8,459 nt of DNA from Oxalobacteraceae bacterium (lineage in GTDB: Bacteria; Pseudomonadota; Gammaproteobacteria; Burkholderiales; Burkholderiaceae_D), in contig JAIXQV010000243.1 in the NCBI GenBank assembly GCA_027485535.1, positions 1 to 8,459 on the forward strand, given 5' to 3'. A program made the translations under genes and the position numbers. Below are positions 6,501 through 8,459 of the stretch, piece by piece. How positions within the stretch are numbered: the first letter of the stretch is position 1; each line of letters begins with the position of its first letter. The notes under the pieces were generated by a model, which was given only the letters and a program-made list of their open reading frames with translations, was not told the origin of the DNA and did no database searches.

Positions 6501-6521
6501 TTCGACGGCCAATCTGTCGAA
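6501..6521 (+). repeat. Inverted repeat in the alaS leader
   Basis: TTCGAC (6501-6506) and GTCGAA (6516-6521) are perfect 6-bp arms around a 9-base centre. Relative to the TATAAT box the repeat covers roughly +4 to +25 of the transcript. It could be an operator or a short RNA hairpin. E. coli AlaRS is known to repress its own gene by binding a palindrome around the start site, which makes the position suggestive; chance occurrence is possible for arms this short. Confidence 0.35.
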
Positions 6522-6545
6522 TGCAACATACGTTCATCGCGCGCC

Positions 6546-8459
6546 ATGAAAGCATCCGAAATCCGAGACAAATTTCTTCGTTTCTTTGAATCGAAGGGCC
6601 ATTCCGTTGTGCGTTCATCGAGCTTGGTGCCGGGCAATGACCCGACGCTGCTGTTTACCAACTCGGGCATGGTGCAATTCAAAGATGTGTTCCTCGGCGC
6701 CGAGAAGCGCGACTACGTGCGTGCCGCATCCGTGCAGCGCTGTCTGCGCGCTGGTGGCAAGCACAATGATCTTGAGAATGTTGGTTACACCGCGCGCCAC
6801 CACACCTTCTTCGAAATGCTGGGCAACTGGTCGTTTGGTGACTACTTTAAAAAAGAGTCGCTGCTCTGGGCCTATGAATTACTGACCGAGGTGTACGGTC
6901 TGCCCAAAGAAAAGCTGTGGGCGACGGTCTATCAAACCGACGATGAGGCCTACGACATCTGGACCAAGGTCATCGGCCTGCCGCCCGAGCGCGTGGTGCG
7001 CATCGGTGACAACAAGGGCGCGCCGTATGCTTCTGATAATTTTTGGCAGATGGCAGAAACCGGCCCCTGTGGCCCCTGCTCTGAGATCTTTTTCGACCAT
7101 GGCCCGGATATCTGGGGTGGTCCGCCGGGTAGCGCCGAAGAGGATGGTGATCGCTACATCGAAATCTGGAACAACGTGTTTATGCAGTTCGATCGCCAGC
7201 TTGATCCTGCCACTGGTGAATACACACTGACGCCGCTGCCAGCACCCTGCGTTGATACCGGCATGGGGCTGGAGCGACTCGCTGCAGTGCTGCAGCATGT
7301 GCACAGCAATTACGAGATTGACCTGTTTGATCGCTTGATCCGCGCCGCGGCGCGTGAGACCGGCGTCAGTGACTTGAGTAATGCCTCATTGCGTGTGATC
7401 GCTGACCATATTCGTGCCTGTGCCTTCCTCGTTACCGATGGTGTGGTGCCAGGCAGCGAGGGTCGTGCCTATGTGCTGCGCCGTATCGTGCGTCGCGCGC
7501 TGAGACACGGCAATAAGTTGGGTCAGAACAAGCCGTTCTTCTACAAGTTGGTGCCCGATCTGGTGCAGGAAATGGGCGAGGCCTACCCTGAGCTGGCCGA
7601 AGCCGCTGAGCGCGTCATGATGGTGCTCAAGCAGGAAGAAGAGCGCTTTGGTGAGACGCTGGATAACGGCATGAAAATCCTCGAGGCGGCGCTGGCTAAA
7701 GACCCAGGCCGGCTGGACGGTAAGACGGCGTTTACGCTGTATGACACTTACGGTTTCCCGCTTGATCTGACCGCAGATATTTGCCGCGAGCGTGATGTCA
7801 CGCTGGATGAATCCGGCTTTCATACCGCGATGGAGAAGCAGAAGTCGGTTGCGCGTGCCGCTGGTAAGTTTGAGATGGCAGCCAGTGTGGAATACAGCGG
7901 CCCGAAGTCCGCGTTCACTGGCTACGAGAAACTAGCCGATCACGGCAAGGTACTCGCCTTGTTTGTAGAGGGTGTGGCGGTGCAGCGTGTCGACACAGGG
8001 CAGGTAGCCATGGTCGTACTCGACACCACGCCGTTTTATGCTGAATCGGGTGGTCAGGCTGGCGATGTTGGATTGATCGAGACTGATCACGCCGCATTCG
8101 AAGTGGCCGACACACAAAAAATTCAGCCCGAGGTGTTCGGGCATCACGGCAAGGTGCGGAATGGCGCGTTGTCGGTCGGTGATGTGGTATCTACCAAGGT
8201 TGATGCGCATGTGCGTGCCGCGACCATGCGTAATCACTCAGCCACGCACCTGATGCACAAGGCACTGCGGCTCGTGCTGGGCGGGCATGTGATGCAGAAA
8301 GGCTCGCTGGTCGACAAAGACAAGACCCGCTTTGACTTCAGCCATAACGCACCCTTGACCGCCGATGAAATTCGCCGTATCGAGGCATTGGTCAATCACG
8401 AGATTTTGAGTAACGCGGCCACCTCGGCTCAGCACATGGGCTATGACGATGCGATCAAG
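6546..8459 (+). CDS. alaS: Alanyl-tRNA synthetase, C-terminal part outside the window
   Basis: Charges tRNA-Ala with alanine and removes mischarged serine or glycine, in the cytoplasm. I translated the frame from ATG 6546 to the last base: it is open for 638 codons with no stop or frameshift, against about 875 in full-length proteins. Class II catalytic elements: GGKHNDLENVG (about 70-80), HHTFFEMLGNWSFGDYFKK (from 85), TGPCGPCSEIF (about 172-182) and motif 3 DTGMGLERL (237-245). The editing domain shows YAESGGQ (to about 503) and the zinc-binding H564-xxx-H568 in NHSATHLMH, close to H563/H567 of E. coli. The second half of the zinc site and the C-Ala domain lie beyond the edge. The ATG has no clear Shine-Dalgarno, but MKASEIRDKFLRFFESKGH is the normal family N-terminus. 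Confidence 0.97.
   Translation, partial: MKASEIRDKFLRFFESKGHSVVRSSSLVPGNDPTLLFTNSGMVQFKDVFLGAEKRDYVRAASVQRCLRAGGKHNDLENVGYTARHHTFFEMLGNWSFGDYFKKESLLWAYELLTEVYGLPKEKLWATVYQTDDEAYDIWTKVIGLPPERVVRIGDNKGAPYASDNFWQMAETGPCGPCSEIFFDHGPDIWGGPPGSAEEDGDRYIEIWNNVFMQFDRQLDPATGEYTLTPLPAPCVDTGMGLERLAAVLQHVHSNYEIDLFDRLIRAAARETGVSDLSNASLRVIADHIRACAFLVTDGVVPGSEGRAYVLRRIVRRALRHGNKLGQNKPFFYKLVPDLVQEMGEAYPELAEAAERVMMVLKQEEERFGETLDNGMKILEAALAKDPGRLDGKTAFTLYDTYGFPLDLTADICRERDVTLDESGFHTAMEKQKSVARAAGKFEMAASVEYSGPKSAFTGYEKLADHGKVLALFVEGVAVQRVDTGQVAMVVLDTTPFYAESGGQAGDVGLIETDHAAFEVADTQKIQPEVFGHHGKVRNGALSVGDVVSTKVDAHVRAATMRNHSATHLMHKALRLVLGGHVMQKGSLVDKDKTRFDFSHNAPLTADEIRRIEALVNHEILSNAATSAQHMGYDDAIK

Noticed and set aside
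6879..7304. Minus-strand open frames opposite alaS, including one of 141 codons and one of 145 codons at 7386-7823
   Set aside because: They are antisense to the intact alaS frame, which I followed codon by codon; their composition is that of shadow frames.

Overview
The window looks like an ordinary chromosomal segment of a betaproteobacterium, most likely of the order Burkholderiales. The basis is the protein sequences: a Burkholderia-like acetoacetyl-CoA reductase, a betaproteobacterial form of GlnS with a TSKR signature, and AlaS. The assignment is by recall of family sequences, not by a search. Base composition is moderately GC-rich, and I see no mobile element, CRISPR array, integration scar or broken gene.

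Layout from left to right. (1) 18-102, minus strand: tRNA-Leu(CAA) with an encoded CCA end, preceded by a plausible sigma70 promoter at 138-166. (2) 196-2152, minus strand: the phaA-phaB pair, which makes (R)-3-hydroxybutyryl-CoA for polyhydroxybutyrate. Both genes carry nearly the same ribosome-binding-site block. No PHB synthase gene (phaC) is in the window. (3) 2153-2459: a gene-free stretch of about 307 bases that must hold the phaAB promoter and leader. (4) 2460-3872, minus strand: a two-nuclease fusion protein, a DnaQ-type 3'-5' exonuclease followed by a UvrC/Cho-type GIY-YIG endonuclease. It lies 20 bases behind glnS. (5) 3893-5632, minus strand: glnS, glutaminyl-tRNA synthetase. (6) 5728-6453, plus strand: a short cytoplasmic-type glycerophosphodiester phosphodiesterase, divergent from glnS. 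(7) 6546 to the right edge, plus strand: alaS, alanyl-tRNA synthetase, open at the window edge after 638 codons. A TATAAT box and a small inverted repeat lie in its upstream region.

The window therefore combines translation genes (one tRNA and two aminoacyl-tRNA synthetases), carbon storage (phaAB), phospholipid turnover (GDPD) and a probable DNA-repair nuclease. Apart from the phaA-phaB step pair and probable co-transcription of glnS with the nuclease fusion, the genes show no evident common pathway. I found no convincing undescribed system. The points most worth a second look are the nuclease fusion, the overlapping inverted repeats at the tRNA promoter, the alaS leader palindrome and the repeated phaA/phaB translation-initiation block.
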